This document shows positions 21,726 through 33,434 of a DNA stretch of 64,000 bases, piece by piece. The stretch's first letter is position 1. Each line of letters starts with the position of its first letter. The stretch spans positions 38,147 through 102,146 of the forward strand of contig ARYC01001081.1 of the NCBI GenBank assembly GCA_000711775.1, written 5' to 3'. The notes beneath the pieces are model-generated. The model made no database searches and was not told where the DNA came from. It saw nothing but the letters and a program-made list of their open reading frames with translations. This stretch comes from Oxytricha trifallax (lineage: Eukaryota; Ciliophora; Spirotrichea; Sporadotrichida; Oxytrichidae). The translations under genes were made by a program, and so were the position numbers.

Positions 21726-23168
21726 TCACTCAAAATGCACTTTTGGATCATGTGGGAGAGGCCTGAAGTTTATCTTACTCAACCACAATTTATCTGCTCT
21801 ATCGATATGTCTGATCTTGAATTTGGTTTTATTATATTTGACACTATCATTTGCTTCATTGATTGAGACACTCTTGTTTTGTCAATAAATTACTTTATTC
21901 TTTGCATGCATCCTTCTCACACCTTGTAGAGTAGTAATCGTTGCTGGCATATCGCAGTCTATTATCAATGCTGCTAAAGCCCACACATCCCACTAAATTT
22001 TCAATCTCTCCAGTCTTCTCTTCCTGGATAGCACCCTTGAGTTCCCATTACAGTTCCAAGCCTTAATACTTCAACTCTTTAGGCTCTGTTGAAATCGATT
22101 ATTGCTACTCTTACTGAGAAAAGTTTATCATAATATTTTCTGGCTTTAAATCTCTGTGAACAAACCCTAACTTGTGAAGCTATTTAATACCTTGTATGGT
22201 CTGAGTTGCTATTTATCCAAATTAATTATGATTCCTTTGATCTGTCATGAAATCTCTTAGAGTCATTTCATAGAGTGGGAGTCTGAAAGCAACATGATCC
22301 TTGCCAAGGAGAACAGCATCTAGCTTGATTAAGTAACTACACTCTTTAAACTTTGCTTGAGTGAGTACTTGATACTCATTTGTAAACTCAATCTAATATT
22401 TATCATCGCTTAAGAGATAGTTGAAGGGATACACCTTGTATGCGTATTAATGATCATTGATAACTTTCTTATAAAAAAAATCTTCTAATAATAGGTAGCT
22501 ATAAAGAGAAGTATCTAGGTCAATTTAAGCAAGAACCGGTATTTTCTTGTATTGAATCTTGATCATAATTTTTGTTATTTCAGAGTTCAGTTGATTGCAT
22601 GCCTTCTTAACATACTCTAACTCTCTAGCTTATTCAGGTACTACGACCTTAGAATATTCCCTCGCTTTTATTTTGTATAGAAGCTTCAGCTCAACTTCAT
22701 GATTCTCAACTTCTATATCTTTCTTGTGAGCTTTTAATAGATGCTTCTTCAAGTCTCTTGTATGAGAGTATTGCTTATGGCACTCAAAGCAGTCATACTT
22801 TCCATCTATTTTATCATGCTTTAAGTATACAGTGGGCTTGGCTTCTCTATGCTCCTTCATATGTCTGTACCAGCTTGATTTATGAGCGAAGTCTTACTCA
22901 CACTTCTCACAAAAGTATACTTCTATTTCTTCAGTTTGTATAGGAATTTCATTATTACCTTTCTCTTCCTCTCTGTCTCACACACACTTGTTTGCCATTT
23001 ATTTTCTATTATTAATTTCTATTTTATAACAGAGACCTCGAGTGATAGCTCTGGTAGTTCTTTATGAGTGTTCATCTCGCAGCTTTCACACTTTTTATTG
23101 CAGCCAAAGGTAAGTCTCATTTAGTTTGATGGAAGTGCTGTTGTTTCTCTTGAAATGTTACCGCTCAT
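21726..23168 (-). pseudogene. TBE A 57-kDa zinc-finger/kinase protein, frameshifted
   Basis: ATG 23166-23168 begins MSGNISRETTALPSNQ. Two C2H2 fingers follow (FCEKCEQDFAH..H..H and YDCFECHKQYSHTRDLKKH, 22920-22735), then a linker, then a kinase-like domain with FVHRDLKPENIM near 22160 and IIDFNRAQ near 22100. TGA is at 21726-21728. Frame breaks are seen near 22980 (beside a TG repeat), near 22010 (before the WDVWALAAL motif) and near 21860. The same breaks occur in the inverted copy A' at 31990-33434. The 57-kDa TBE protein is known to combine zinc fingers with a kinase domain; its role is unknown. Confidence 0.8.
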
Positions 23169-23269
23169 ATTTAAATTTGAATTAAAAATTATAAAATTTC
23201 ATCTATATACGAACCAGCTCTAAACATGACTGAGAAAGTAACCATTTTTATTATCAATAATAAGTTGAT

Positions 23270-23455
23270 TATAGTACGTACGATTTAGGAGGTGCACCTA
23301 ATTAAGTACGTACTGCTTTAGGAGGTATTTTGTGATTTATGATTAAAATTAGGGTGCTCCTAATTAAGTACTAGCTTTAATTAATACTCCTAATTAAGTA
23401 CTAGCATTTTAGGAGCTGCTCCTAATTAAGTAAGTACCAATTTAAATTTAAAAAT
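23270..23455. promoter_or_regulatory. TBE A divergent spacer: CTCCTAATTAAGTAC motif array
   Basis: Between the divergent 57-kDa and 22-kDa genes the motif (G/A)(C)TCCTAATTAAGTAC occurs about four times (near 23293, 23352, 23386, 23417), with GTACGTAC and inverted AGGAGG partners in between. The array is repeated in A' (31715-31890). TBE C has a different array in the same place. It may be a binding site for the element's own zinc-finger protein; that is inference. Confidence 0.6.
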
Positions 23456-23645
23456 ATGGAACTATAACAGTAGAAATTGATATCAATCTCTCAAGTTTGA
23501 AACCAGTTCTCAAAACCTTCTCCATATCCTTCTTAGAGGTTGACCTCTTATAGGATGCCCATATTTAAAAGAAGGTCTTACAGAGGTATATAATTGAAAT
23601 CAATAAACTTAAATTTGAATATCATTTCTTATATCTATAAACAAG

Positions 23646-24432
23646 ATGTAGTCAATTAATGATGCAATGAAAAGAGTGCAAGCACAAGAATTGATTAAAA
23701 GATTTATAAGCAATGAGGATTTGCACCGCCACCTGGTGCAGCAAGGTAATGAAATTATAGTAACTTATCTTGATTATATAGTTTGATTGTTCTAGTCAAC
23801 GATGGAAGGTATTAAAATTTCATTTCTAAGAGCGATACTCTGCGAAGAGAAGAAAGCATTGAAAACTTAATATGTAAAGTTTGCAGAGATTCTAGACTAT
23901 CCAGAAATCTCAGTTACTAACTTATACGATGATGCTATGAATGACCCAGAACTTTCGCAGTACCTGCCTACTAAGAAGCAGTTGTCCAATAAACTACCTG
24001 AAAAGAAACTATTTCTTTGGCATTGTTGCAACAATCAAAGGTGATTACTTGAAAGAAATTATTCAAGAATCTCATTAGAAAAGGAACAGCATCTCTTCAG
24101 AAGATAAGGACAAACAAGGGATCAAGATAAGTGAGAGCTTGCTATCAGAGCTGCAGAAACACCCTTATATTCAAGTAAGATTTAAAGCTTAACTCTTTGA
24201 AAATATCTGGTACTGGCATCTTCTTGAAGAAGGAATAAAGCAAGCTTCACAGAGAGTTAAAGTCGCAGAAAATTATGAAGTCAGGAAGAGACTTTATTCA
24301 AATATTTAGCCTCAAGAGTCAATGGACATAGATGCTGGAGAGGGCAGCAAGAGAAGAAATTTAGGAGGAAGGTAGCAAGAAACAGAAGAAAAGAAAGAGA
24401 AGCAAGCTTCAACTAAAGAGTTTTAAATGTGA
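23646..24432 (+). pseudogene. TBE A 22-kDa protein, frameshifted
   Basis: The first exon at 23646-23745 (INDAMKRVQAQELIKRF) ends at a GTAATG donor. The main exon begins near 23801 (EGIKISFLRAILCEEKKA) and contains LDYPEISVTNLYDDAMNDPE. A one-base insertion near 24010, just after the KLPEKK codons, breaks the frame before the FFGIVATIKG block. A C-terminal Glu/Lys-rich tail follows, with TGA 24430-24432. The gene converges on the transposase with only about 9 bp between the stop codons. The same frameshift is in A'. No biochemical function is known for this TBE protein. Confidence 0.75.
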
Positions 24433-24441
24433 CTTATATAT

Positions 24442-25479
24442 TCATTTATTTAACTACATAACTTATTTATATAAATTCACTCTCCCTTCTTTCGCACACT
24501 TTTAAGCTAATTAATTATCTACTCTCCTCGCTGAGCTTTTAATAAAGTCTACTCTTTCGATAGGTAGGTCATGCATCAAGTGGTATAGCAGCAGTTTCTT
24601 TCAATGACCTTTTAAAATAACCCAGTAGAACTCAATTCCATTAAACTATGGACTGTAAGGTTCGTTGAACACTGGCATTATTCTAAGTTGTTCATAACTC
24701 TTCGATGTATCTTTATTCTTATGAACAGAAAGATTATCAACAAACAGTATAATCTCTTATTCAGGGTACTTCTCTCTCAGCTGTTCTAAGAACTTGATAT
24801 ACTGCTCTGTCTTAATAGAGCGAGGATGAATAACATAAGTTTCTAAACCAGCTCCTCGCTAATACCTCCAAGAATTGCCATTGCTTATACCTTGACTTTC
24901 TATTCATATACTTCAATATTGCTATGCCTCTTATACCAAGACTTCTAGATAAAAGTGTTGAATGTAAACACGGCCTCGTCAGCATGAATAACTTAATATT
25001 ATTCTATTAGGCTCTCTGCATTTAATTATAAATATAATTTAAGTTGCTGTTGTAAAATGGCAGAGTGAAATCAATCAATCAATCTCTTGATACGATTCAC
25101 ACCTTTGTAAGAGATACAATTTCGTTTATAGATGTTAGCTATAGACTAAGCAGAGATCTTCAACTCAGGGAATTTTATGATGAAACATTGTAGCTCGTTG
25201 GTCGAGAGAGAAGTGAGCCCAATACTTTAAAGTTTTCTCATTAATAAGAAAGTCAATATGCTTCTATAGAAACTATGACAACCTCTTAGGCTTAGAATTT
25301 AGCTACTTGGGAGCAAACAGTTGACGGACTTCGCTTAAGAGTATCACAATAGGCTTATAGTTTAGTTTTGGTTTGATTTATTCACTGTATATATCACATC
25401 CATAGCGCATTTTAAACACTAAATCTATATACTCTTAATCATAAATTTACCCCAAAAGCTAGTTATTTTTGTCTCGCAT
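24442..25479 (-). pseudogene. TBE A 42-kDa DDE transposase, 4-bp frameshift
   Basis: ATG 25477-25479 and TGA 24442-24444 span 346 codons, the usual size. The DDE-type motifs match the other copies (ADEAVFTFNTFI, ILFVDNLSVHK, FNGIEFYW-like). An extra AATC unit in the run near 25072-25083 shifts the frame inside RLIDF. All TBE transposases here read TAA and TAG as Gln. Confidence 0.75.
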
Positions 25480-25552
25480 TTAATTAATAACCCCAACCCC
25501 TAACAAATTCCCTACAAATCAAAGCACTTATAAACCTCATTAAGGGGTTTTG

Positions 25553-26375
25553 AGTCTAGCTTTGAGAATTAAATATAAGTTAAGTAGGAGGGCATCAAAG
25601 AAGCTATGCAAATTGAGAGGTGGTTAAACCTCCCACCATAGAGCATTAATAAATACCAGCCATAGTTGACTATTAATGCAAAGAATGCAATAAAGTTTTC
25701 CCTTACAAGTCAACTTAAAAGAGACACTTGAGAGATATACACAACGATATGCCATGGTTATGTCTCAAGAATTAAAAGAAAGATGGAAAGTATGTCTGTG
25801 AGTTCTGTGAGAAACCATATACTCATACTAGAGACCTCAAAGTTCACTTAAAGAAAAAGCACAATTAAAGTTTTGTCTTTATTCATGAACCTACAGGGAA
25901 TAGATTCCTTTAAAAGAGATCAAGAAACCCAGTGGAGTCTCTTAGAGTTGAAGTCTAGAAGTAAGTAAAAATGAAGAAAGCAGTCAAGAACTTTCCAGTC
26001 TCTGAAATCAATAAAATCATGGTTAAAATAGAGGCAATAAAGATTCCCATATTAAAAATTATTAACTTAGATTCTTGCCTAGAAAGCTACCTCACCCTTG
26101 AAGATAAAATAAAAAAGAGAGTCATTACTGATGACTAAAATACTTACAAGATATATCCATTCAATTACTTCCTTGCTGATGACAAGTTCCAAATGGAATT
26201 TGCTAATGAGTATTATGCTCTTTAAAAGGCAAAGTTGAAAGAGTGCAGGCATATTATTTGGCTTGATGCTATTTTACTTAGTAAAGATCATGTAGCCTTC
26301 AGGCTTCCTTTACTTGAAAAGACTTAAAGAAAATTCTTATCTGACAATAGATGTCAGAGATAAATTGGCTAGATT
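25553..26375 (+). pseudogene. TBE B 57-kDa gene, first part (zinc fingers)
   Basis: TBE B lacks its left half; its sequence begins at the end of TBE A. This part holds two C2H2 fingers (YQCQECNKVFPYKSTQKRH near 25660-25730 and YVCEFCEKPYTHTRDLKVH near 25795-25850), a linker, and the start of the kinase-like domain (AKLKECRHIIWLDAILLSKD). TBE C is inserted at 26376 and the gene resumes at 30482. In B this half reads as one frame with TAA/TAG as Gln, but the start codon is gone. Confidence 0.75.
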
Positions 26376-26449
26376 CAAAACCCCAAAACCCCTTAGTGAG
26401 GTTTATAAGTGCTTTGATTTGTAGGGTATAGTTGGGGTCTTATTGGGGT

Positions 26450-27961
26450 TAGTAGAGAAAACGCATGTTTTTTATGAATTTAATGAATATTTAATGAGTA
26501 TTACTGTACTTAATTCAAACAAATTGTATCTGCTTAACTTTGTGATACCTCTTGAATTTAGCAGTCTGTGTTGTTCTAGTATATCATCCAATGATTATCG
26601 TGGATATGCTGGAGCTTTTACGATGACCATCTCAACTATCTTCTTAATTTCATTGCATATTTCATCTTGCTTAATAGGTTTAGCAGCCAAACTTATTGAT
26701 TATTTCTCATGTTTTGTTCCAAAGTATGACATAATTTCCATATCGCACTCTAAGATAATTGCAGCTACCGCCCAAACATCCCATTATACAGAGCCATTTG
26801 TCCATTTCTCTCTTATAGGGAAGTATCCTGGAGTGCCTAAAACTTTAGCTAAAGTCACTATCTCTTGTCTTATTGCTCTGTTAAATCTATGACTACTACT
26901 TCTAAAGGGCAGAGATTTAGCATTACATTTTCTGGCTTCAAATCTCTATGAACATACCCTAGATCATGGAGCTCCTTCACACCCTTAGTCATATCTGTGA
27001 GTATCTCATTCAAATCATCAGGATATCTATTATGGTAGAGATACTCTCTTAGAGACATTTCAAACTTCTTGAGTCTCAATGCAATAAAACCATGACCAAG
27101 TATAACTCCGTCGACTTAGCTAAGTTCTTGCATTATCTTTTCTAAGCCTCTCTAAGTACTATGTATTCATTTGCAAACTCATTTTAATATTGCTCGTTCT
27201 TAATGAGATACTTGAATGGATATACCTTGTATGCGAATTCATCAACAACTATAAGCTTTACCTTGTTAGGTACGTCAATATTCAAATAGTTTTCAATACA
27301 GCTGCTTATGTCGACTGCATTTAATGCAGGTATATACATTGCTCTCTCTTATAAGCATGCAATACACATACCATTTGCTGGTTGGTTCATTGACTCAAAC
27401 CGCTTCTATTTCTTAAGTCTCTCCTACTACTCTATTTGTGAATCATGAGAGTTATTTTTTCTTTTAGCAGGTACAAGCTTTTAAGTTTCCTCATCTTTAA
27501 TCAGGAATTCGCTTCGATGATGCTTTTGCATATGTCTCTTTACTTTAGCTGAGTGCGTATAAGACTTCATGCAGGTAGTGCATTAGTATCTACCATCTAC
27601 TTTATCATGCTTGAAGTAGATCTTAGCTCTACCAGAGTGTACCTCTTTGATGTGTCTCTTCAAGCTTGACTCAGTTGAGAAGAAATTTTAGCAGTCTTCA
27701 CATTAAAACGTTTTAATTTTTTCTATTGGTTGCTGTTCCTTATCTTCCTCAACCAATTCAACTTATGTTTAAACTCCCATCTCAGCACTCTACTTCTTGT
27801 TTTAAACTTAAATTTTAAAGACCTCAGCTTCAAACTCTAGAGCTCTTAGCTCTACCTCCTTTTCAATATAAATTACTTCTGGTTTCTTGGAGGAGCCAAA
27901 GTTGAGCAATGATTAACCTGTTCCAAGAGAAACTGGCTTACGATTTAAGTTAGCCGCCATG
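26450..27961 (-). pseudogene. TBE C 57-kDa zinc-finger/kinase protein, frameshifted in DFN
   Basis: The start ATG near 27961 begins MAANLNRKPVSLGTGQS. Two fingers follow (FQCEDCQNFFSTESSLKRH and YQCTTCMKSYTHSAKVKRH, about 27710-27520). The kinase-like domain has ELHDLGYVHRDLKPENVM (26985-26930). One base is missing inside the DFN motif near 26892, after which the frame continues in another phase with LGTPGYFPIREKW and WDVWAVAAIILE. I find no TGA stop for that final frame before the terminal repeat, so the true 3' end is unclear (26450 is approximate). Confidence 0.75.
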
Positions 27962-28129
27962 TTTAAATTCAATTTAAATTTCTATTATTAATAAGTAAAA
28001 ACCTCACTGGCTATACTAACTTTGTATAGGAGCTGGCACTGCAACAACAATGGTTGATTCTTAGGTGTTAGACATCATATTTATACTTAGTTTATAGCTA
28101 TAAATTTTCTTATTTTATGCTTAATATTT

Positions 28130-28350
28130 TTAATGTTGGTACCAACTGAGAATAAATTCAGGTTGGTACTGGTACCAATTAGGTTTTGAACCATTTTGGA
28201 ACTTTTCCATTAAAACCTCATTAGTTAAAAACTAGGTACTAATTAAGTTTCGGTACTATTAAATTGGTACCAATTAAATTTAAACGAATTTAGTACCGGG
28301 ACAAATCAAATTTAAACAAATTTAGTCCTAATTTAATGGAACTAAATTGA
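28130..28350. promoter_or_regulatory. TBE C divergent spacer: GGTACCAATTAA motif array
   Basis: Between the divergent 57-kDa and 22-kDa genes there are repeated GGTACC / GTACTAATTAA / GGTACCAATTAAATTTAAAC motifs (near 28137, 28170, 28229, 28248, 28267, 28298). The spacing and position parallel the TBE A array but the motif differs. A second conserved block, GGTTGACCTCCTATAAGATG near 28418, is shared by all TBEs and by the relic at 5727. Confidence 0.55.
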
Positions 28351-28525
28351 TAAAAATGGAGCTCCATCTCTGAACTTTGTTACAGCTTCTGCCAGCTTTC
28401 TCCACGTATCCTTACCAGGTTGACCTCCTATAAGATGCCCATATTTAATACTAAGATTATTAACAGTAGGATCCAGAACTCTATATATTAAAATTACAAA
28501 TTCAATAACAAGAGAAGGAACAAGG

Positions 28526-29310
28526 ATGGAATATATAAGTACAGCAATGAAAAGGGTTGAAGCTTAAGAAATGATCTCAAGATTTAGAAGCAAGGAAGAT
28601 CTCTATCGATACCTCACTTAGCATGGTAAGCATGTGACATATACTTAATCATATACTATAGTGGGTTTATCCTTCCAACGATGGAAGGTACCAAAATTTC
28701 ATTCTTAAAAGCTATACTCTGCGATGAGAAGAAAGCCTTCAAAAACAGTGAAATAAAGTTGATAGATATACCAAACTACCCAGACATTTCAGTCACTAAT
28801 CTCTACGAGGATGCGATGAAAGAAGAAGAGTTGGTAGTTTATCCTCCTACCAAGAAACAACTCTCTAACAAGCTTCCAGAAAGGAGCTTCTTCTTTGGAG
28901 TTCTTGGCACTTTAAGAGAGAGTTATCTCAGAGAGATCATTGAAGCTCACAAAAAACGCTACTCTATTTATCCTGAAGATTAAAAGAAGCAAGGCATACT
29001 AATAAGCGAGACCTGGCTCGCAGAGCTTAAGAAGCACCCATTCCTCTCGAGTAAGCTTTGATTCATAACTTTCTAGGAAAACCTGGAACTGGTATATTTA
29101 ATGAAAGAGCATGCGAAGGTTCACAGAGAGAGAAAGTCATAGACTATTTATGAAGTGAGCAAAAGACTTTATAAAGATGTCTAAAAGCCAGAAGAAATGA
29201 ACATAGATGCAGGAGCTGGCACAAAGAGAAGAAAAATGGGTCCAAGCAAGCCATAAGAAGAGGAGAAGAAAGAGAAGCCAAACCCCTTTATGGGCCAATT
29301 TAATATGTGA
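28526..29310 (+). CDS. TBE C 22-kDa protein
   Basis: Exon 1 (MEYISTAMKRVEAQEMISRF, 28526 on) ends at the GTAAGC donor near 28626. The main exon from about 28681 has MEGTKISFLKAILCDEKKAF, IDIPNYPDISVTNLYEDAM and RSFFFGVLGTLRESYL. A 26-nt intron is at 29051-29076. The tail is rich in Glu, Lys and Pro and ends at TGA 29308-29310. The acceptor of the first intron could not be placed so as to keep the frame, and one base may be missing near 29098, so the copy may not be intact. Confidence 0.75.
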
Positions 29311-29316
29311 ATATAT

Positions 29317-30380
29317 TCATTCGTATAAATCTAAAACTTATTTATAAACATTCATTCTTCCTTCTCTCGCACAAACTGTTGTCTTATCCACGCTTACTCT
29401 CTTACAGCTGCTTTGAATCAATCTACTGTATCGATAGGCAAGTCATGCATAAGATGATACAACAGCAGCTTCTTGTAGTGAGTCTTGATTTAACTCCAAT
29501 AGAATTCTATTCCATTAAATTAAGGACTATAAGGAACGTTATAAACAGGAGTTATATTTAGGTCTTCACAAGCTTTCTTAGACTCCTTAGTCTTATGAAC
29601 TGATAGGTTATCAACAAACAGGATGATCTCTTGGTTGCTATACTTCTCTCTGAGCTTATGTAGGAACTCTATATACTACTCTCGCTTAATAGAGCGAGGG
29701 TGAATCACATAACTCTCTAAGCCTGAATCTTCACTTATACTAGCTAAAATTGCATGGGTAACTACCTTCACTTTTTAGTCATAAACTTCTATATTATCAT
29801 ACTTCTTATACCTAGACTTATTAATAAAAGTGTTGAAAGTAAACACAGCTTCATCTGCATGTATGAACTTGATGTTATTATCAATAGCTCTCTGCATTTA
29901 ATCATATATATAGTTTAAATTATTACTATAAAATGGCACTGTAAAATCAATCACTCTCTTCACTCTGTTGACAGTCTTGAAAGTAATACCATTTCTTCTA
30001 TAAATGTTGGCTATAGTCTAAGGAGAGATGCGCATATCAGGAAACTTGCGATGAAACATTACAGCTCGCTAGTCTAGAAGAAAGTGTGCCCAATACTTTA
30101 AAGTCTTAGAGTCACAGAGGTAGTCAATATGGTGCTGTGAGAACTTTTATTTTCTAGTAGGATGCTTTCAAGTACCAGAATTAAAATGCTAAACAGCTAA
30201 CATGCAGTGATACCTAACAGTAGAGGCACTCTTGTGTAAGAGCTTTGCAATAGCTGCATAATTCAATACTGGTTTGACTTAATCGATATTAATACTCGTA
30301 CCATACCTAAGCTGAAGCAGTAAATCTAAATATTTCTCATCATAAATCGACCCTAAATTTCGCTAATTTCTATTTCTCAT
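29317..30380 (-). pseudogene. TBE C 42-kDa DDE transposase, near-complete
   Basis: ATG 30378-30380 begins MRNRNQRNLGSIYDEKYLD. An HTH-like segment is followed by FIHADEAVFTFNTFINKS, ILFVDNLSVHKTKES and FNGIEFYWSQIK: the Asp, Asp, Glu triad of IS630/Tc1-type transposases. About 90% of the gene is open. Close to the 3' end, near 29420, one base is missing relative to TBE D, giving an early TGA; the shifted frame ends at 29317-29319. Whether the short C-terminal loss destroys activity is not known. Confidence 0.75.
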
Positions 30381-30481
30381 TTTGTAAATAGACCTAATTT
30401 CTCTACTAACCCCAATAAGACCCCAACTATACCCTACAAATCAAAGCACTTATAAACCTCACTAAGGGGTTTTGGGGTTTG

Positions 30482-31133
30482 ATTGTATAGCAGATAGTTG
30501 AGGGGATTGAAGAGCTTCACAAGCTAGGTTATGTTCATAGAGACTTAAAGCCAGAGAATATCATGTTGAATTTTCAGCCTCTTAGAGTTTATATTATAGA
30601 CTTCAACAGAGCTCAAAGAGTGCAAGCCTCTGCATAAGGAAATGTATACGGTACTCGTGGATATTTTCCAGAGAGAGAGAATTGGAGAGATGGAGACACT
30701 TAATGGGATATCTGGTCTCTAGCAGTCATAATAATAGAGAGCCACATGCCAAGAAACGATTACTTTAGCTGTAGGGGTAAGAGAGATTCTAAGCAGAGAA
30801 TCAAACAATATCTCGATAAAAATAAAATAAATGGAGTTCTCAGAGAACTTGCATACTCAACTATTATCAAGCCAAGCTAAGAGAATTAACAAACAATAGA
30901 AACAATTAAAAATCATCTTAGAAAGATAAAATTCAGAGAACTGCCACATGACACTAAGCTTATGTTTGTGTGAGATATCTAAAAACTCGCTTGCTCTACT
31001 CACTTAAATTACTAATATTTAAACATTAAACCCATACATAAACCCTATTAAAATCCTAATAAAGTAAGCACTAATACTCTACTTATATCAATCAAAAACT
31101 CAATCAAACTACTGAAAAGGTTTTGGGGTTTTG
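30482..31133 (+). mobile_element. TBE B, second part with kinase end and right terminal repeat
   Basis: The sequence resumes TBE B after TBE C. The 57-kDa gene continues with ELHKLGYVHRDLKPENIM (30520-30575), YIIDFNRAQRVQAS, GTRGYFPERENWRDGD and WDIWSLAVIIIESHMPRNDY, and stops at TGA 30971-30973. The terminal repeat ends GGTTTTGGGGTTTTG at 31133 but the rest of the repeat (CAATCAAACTACTGAAAAGG) is of a different type from TBE A/C and like TBE D. The kinase part looks intact. Confidence 0.85.
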
Positions 31134-31512
31134 AATGCCAAAGAAATAGTTTCTTTTCAGGTAGTTTATTGGACAACTGCTTCTTAGTAGGCAGGTACTG
31201 CGAAAGTTCTGGGTCATTCATAGCATCATCGTATAAGTTAGTAACTGAGATTTCTGGATAGTCTAGAATCTCTGCAAACTTTACATATTAAGTTTTCAAT
31301 GCTTTCTTCTCTTCGCAGAGTATCGCTCTTAGAAATGAAATTTTAATACCTTCCATCGTTGACTAGAACAATCAAACTATATAATCAAGATAAGTTACTA
31401 TAATTTCATTACCTTGCTGCACCAGGTGGCGGTGCAAATCCTCATTGCTTATAAATCTTTTAATCAATTCTTGTGCTTGCACTCTTTTCATTGCATCATT
31501 AATTGACTACAT
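31134..31512 (-). pseudogene. A' 22-kDa gene, 5' part
   Basis: This is the same exon 1 and main exon as TBE A, starting at ATG 31510-31512 and cut at the junction with TBE B. It carries the same one-base insertion after the KLPEKK codons as TBE A, so the break predates the copying. Confidence 0.8.
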
Positions 31513-31989
31513 CTTGTTTATAGATATAAGAAATGATATTCAAATTTAAGTTTATTGATTTCAATTATATACCTCTGTAAGACCTTCTTTTAAATATGGG
31601 CATCCTATAAGAGGTCAACCTCTAAGAAGGATATGGAGAAGGTTTTGAGAACTGGTTTCAAACTTGAGAGATTGATATCAATTTCTACTGTTATAGTTCC
31701 ATATTTTTAAATTTAAATTGGTACGTACTTAATTAGGAGCAGCTCCTAAAATGCTAGTACTTAATTAGGAGCATTAATTAAAGCTAGTACTTAATTAGGA
31801 GCACCCTAATTTTAATCATAAATCACAAAATACCTCCTAAAGCAGTACGTACTTAATTAGGTGCACCTCCTAAATCGTACGTACTATAATCAACTTATTA
31901 TTGATAATAAAAATGGTTACTTTCTCAGTCATGTTTAGAGCTGGTTCGTATATAGATGAAATTTTATAATTTTTAATTCAAATTTAAAT

Positions 31990-33434
31990 ATGAGCGGTAA
32001 CATTTCAAGAGAAACAACAGCACTTCCATCAAACTAAATGAGACTTACCTTTGGCTGCAATAAAAAGTGTGAAAGCTGCGAGATGAACACTCATAAAGAA
32101 CTACCAGAGCTATCACTCGAGGTCTCTGTTATAAAATAGAAATTAATAATAGAAAATAAATGGCAAACAAGTGTGTGTGAGACAGAGAGGAAGAGAAAGG
32201 TAATAATGAAATTCCTATACAAACTGAAGAAATAGAAGTATACTTTTGTGAGAAGTGTGAGTAAGACTTCGCTCATAAATCAAGCTGGTACAGACATATG
32301 AAGGAGCATAGAGAAGCCAAGCCCACTGTATACTTAAAGCATGATAAAATAGATGGAAAGTATGACTGCTTTGAGTGCCATAAGCAATACTCTCATACAA
32401 GAGACTTGAAGAAGCATCTATTAAAAGCTCACAAGAAAGATATAGAAGTTGAGAATCATGAAGTTGAGCTGAAGCTTCTATACAAAAGAAAAGCGAGGGA
32501 ATATTCTAAGATCGTAGTACCTGAATAAGCTAGAGAGTTAGAGTATGTTAAGAAGGCATGCAATCAACTGAACTCTGAAATAACAAAAATTATGATCAAG
32601 ATTCAATACAAGAAAATACCGGTTCTTGCTTAAATTGACCTAGATACTTCTCTTTATAGCTACCTATTATTAGAAGATTTTTTTTATAAGAAAGTTATCA
32701 ATGATCATTAATACGCATACAAGGTGTATCCCTTCAACTATCTCTTAAGCGATGATAAATATTAGATTGAGTTTACAAATGAGTATCAAGTACTCACTCA
32801 AGCAAAGTTTAAAGAGTGTAGTTACTTAATCAAGCTAGATGCTATTCTCCCAAGCAAGGATCATGTTGCTTTCAGACTTCCACTCTATGAAATGACTCTA
32901 AGAGATTTCATAACAGATCAAAGGAATCATAATTAACTTGGATAAATAGCAACTCAGACCATACAAGGTATTAAAGAGCTTCACAAGTTAGGGTTTGTTC
33001 ACAGAGATTTGAAGCCAGAAAATATAATGATAAACTTTTCACCAGTAAGAGTAGCAATAATCGATTTCAACAGAGCCTAAAGAGTTGAAGTATTAAGGCT
33101 TGGAACTGTAATGGGAACTCAAGGGTGCTATCCAGGAAGAGAAGACTGGAGAGATTGAAAATTTAGTGGGATGTGTGGGCTTTAGCAGCATTGATAATAG
33201 ACTGCGATATGCCACGCAACGATTACTACTCTACAAGGTGTGAGAAGGATGCATGCAAAGAATAAAGTAATTTATTGACAAAACAAGAGTGTCTCAATCA
33301 ATGAAGCAAATGATAGTGTCAAATATAATAAAACCAAATTCAAGATCAGACATATCGATAGAGCAGATAAATTGTGGTTGAGTAAGATAAACTTCAGGCC
33401 TCTCCCACATGATCCAAAAGTGCATTTTGAGTGA
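31990..33434 (+). pseudogene. A' 57-kDa zinc-finger/kinase gene
   Basis: ATG 31990 to TGA 33432-33434. The fingers (YDCFECHKQYSHTRDLKKH, 32362-32418) and kinase motifs (FVHRDLKPENIM near 32995, IIDFNRAQ near 33058, WDVWALAALIID near 33168) match TBE A, with the same frameshifts. One visible difference is Arg for Ile in LLYK(R/I)KAREYS. Confidence 0.8.

Larger units (their letters stand above)
21606..25552. mobile_element. TBE A, 3.9 kb, all three genes damaged
   Basis: The left end at 21606 is CAAAACCCCAAAATCCC following ATT. The right repeat stops after a single GGGGTTTTG at 25552 and is followed by AGT, so the flanking triplets do not match (TBEs duplicate a 3-bp ANT target). Genes: 57-kDa (-, 21726-23168), 22-kDa (+, 23646-24432), 42-kDa (-, 24442-25479). 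The left side is host DNA shared with copy 2; the right side is directly the broken TBE B. The right junction therefore looks like a rearrangement point. Confidence 0.9.
26376..30481. mobile_element. TBE C, 4.1 kb, complete, inserted into TBE B
   Basis: Both ends are complete (CAAAACCCCAAAACCCCTTA and its complement) and the target triplet ATT is duplicated at 26373-26375 and 30482-30484. The element splits the 57-kDa gene of TBE B. Its three genes are 57-kDa (-), 22-kDa (+) and 42-kDa (-). It is the youngest layer of the nest by this logic, yet at least two of its genes already carry single-base breaks. Confidence 0.95.

Noticed and set aside
22758-23067. Two + strand frames repeated on the - strand at 32091-32400
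   Set aside because: They are antisense to the zinc-finger region of TBE A and A'; their repetition only reflects the inverted copy.
26443-26892. A 149-codon + strand open frame, the second longest standard-code frame in the window
   Set aside because: It lies antisense to the kinase end of the TBE C 57-kDa gene, whose motifs on the - strand are unmistakable.
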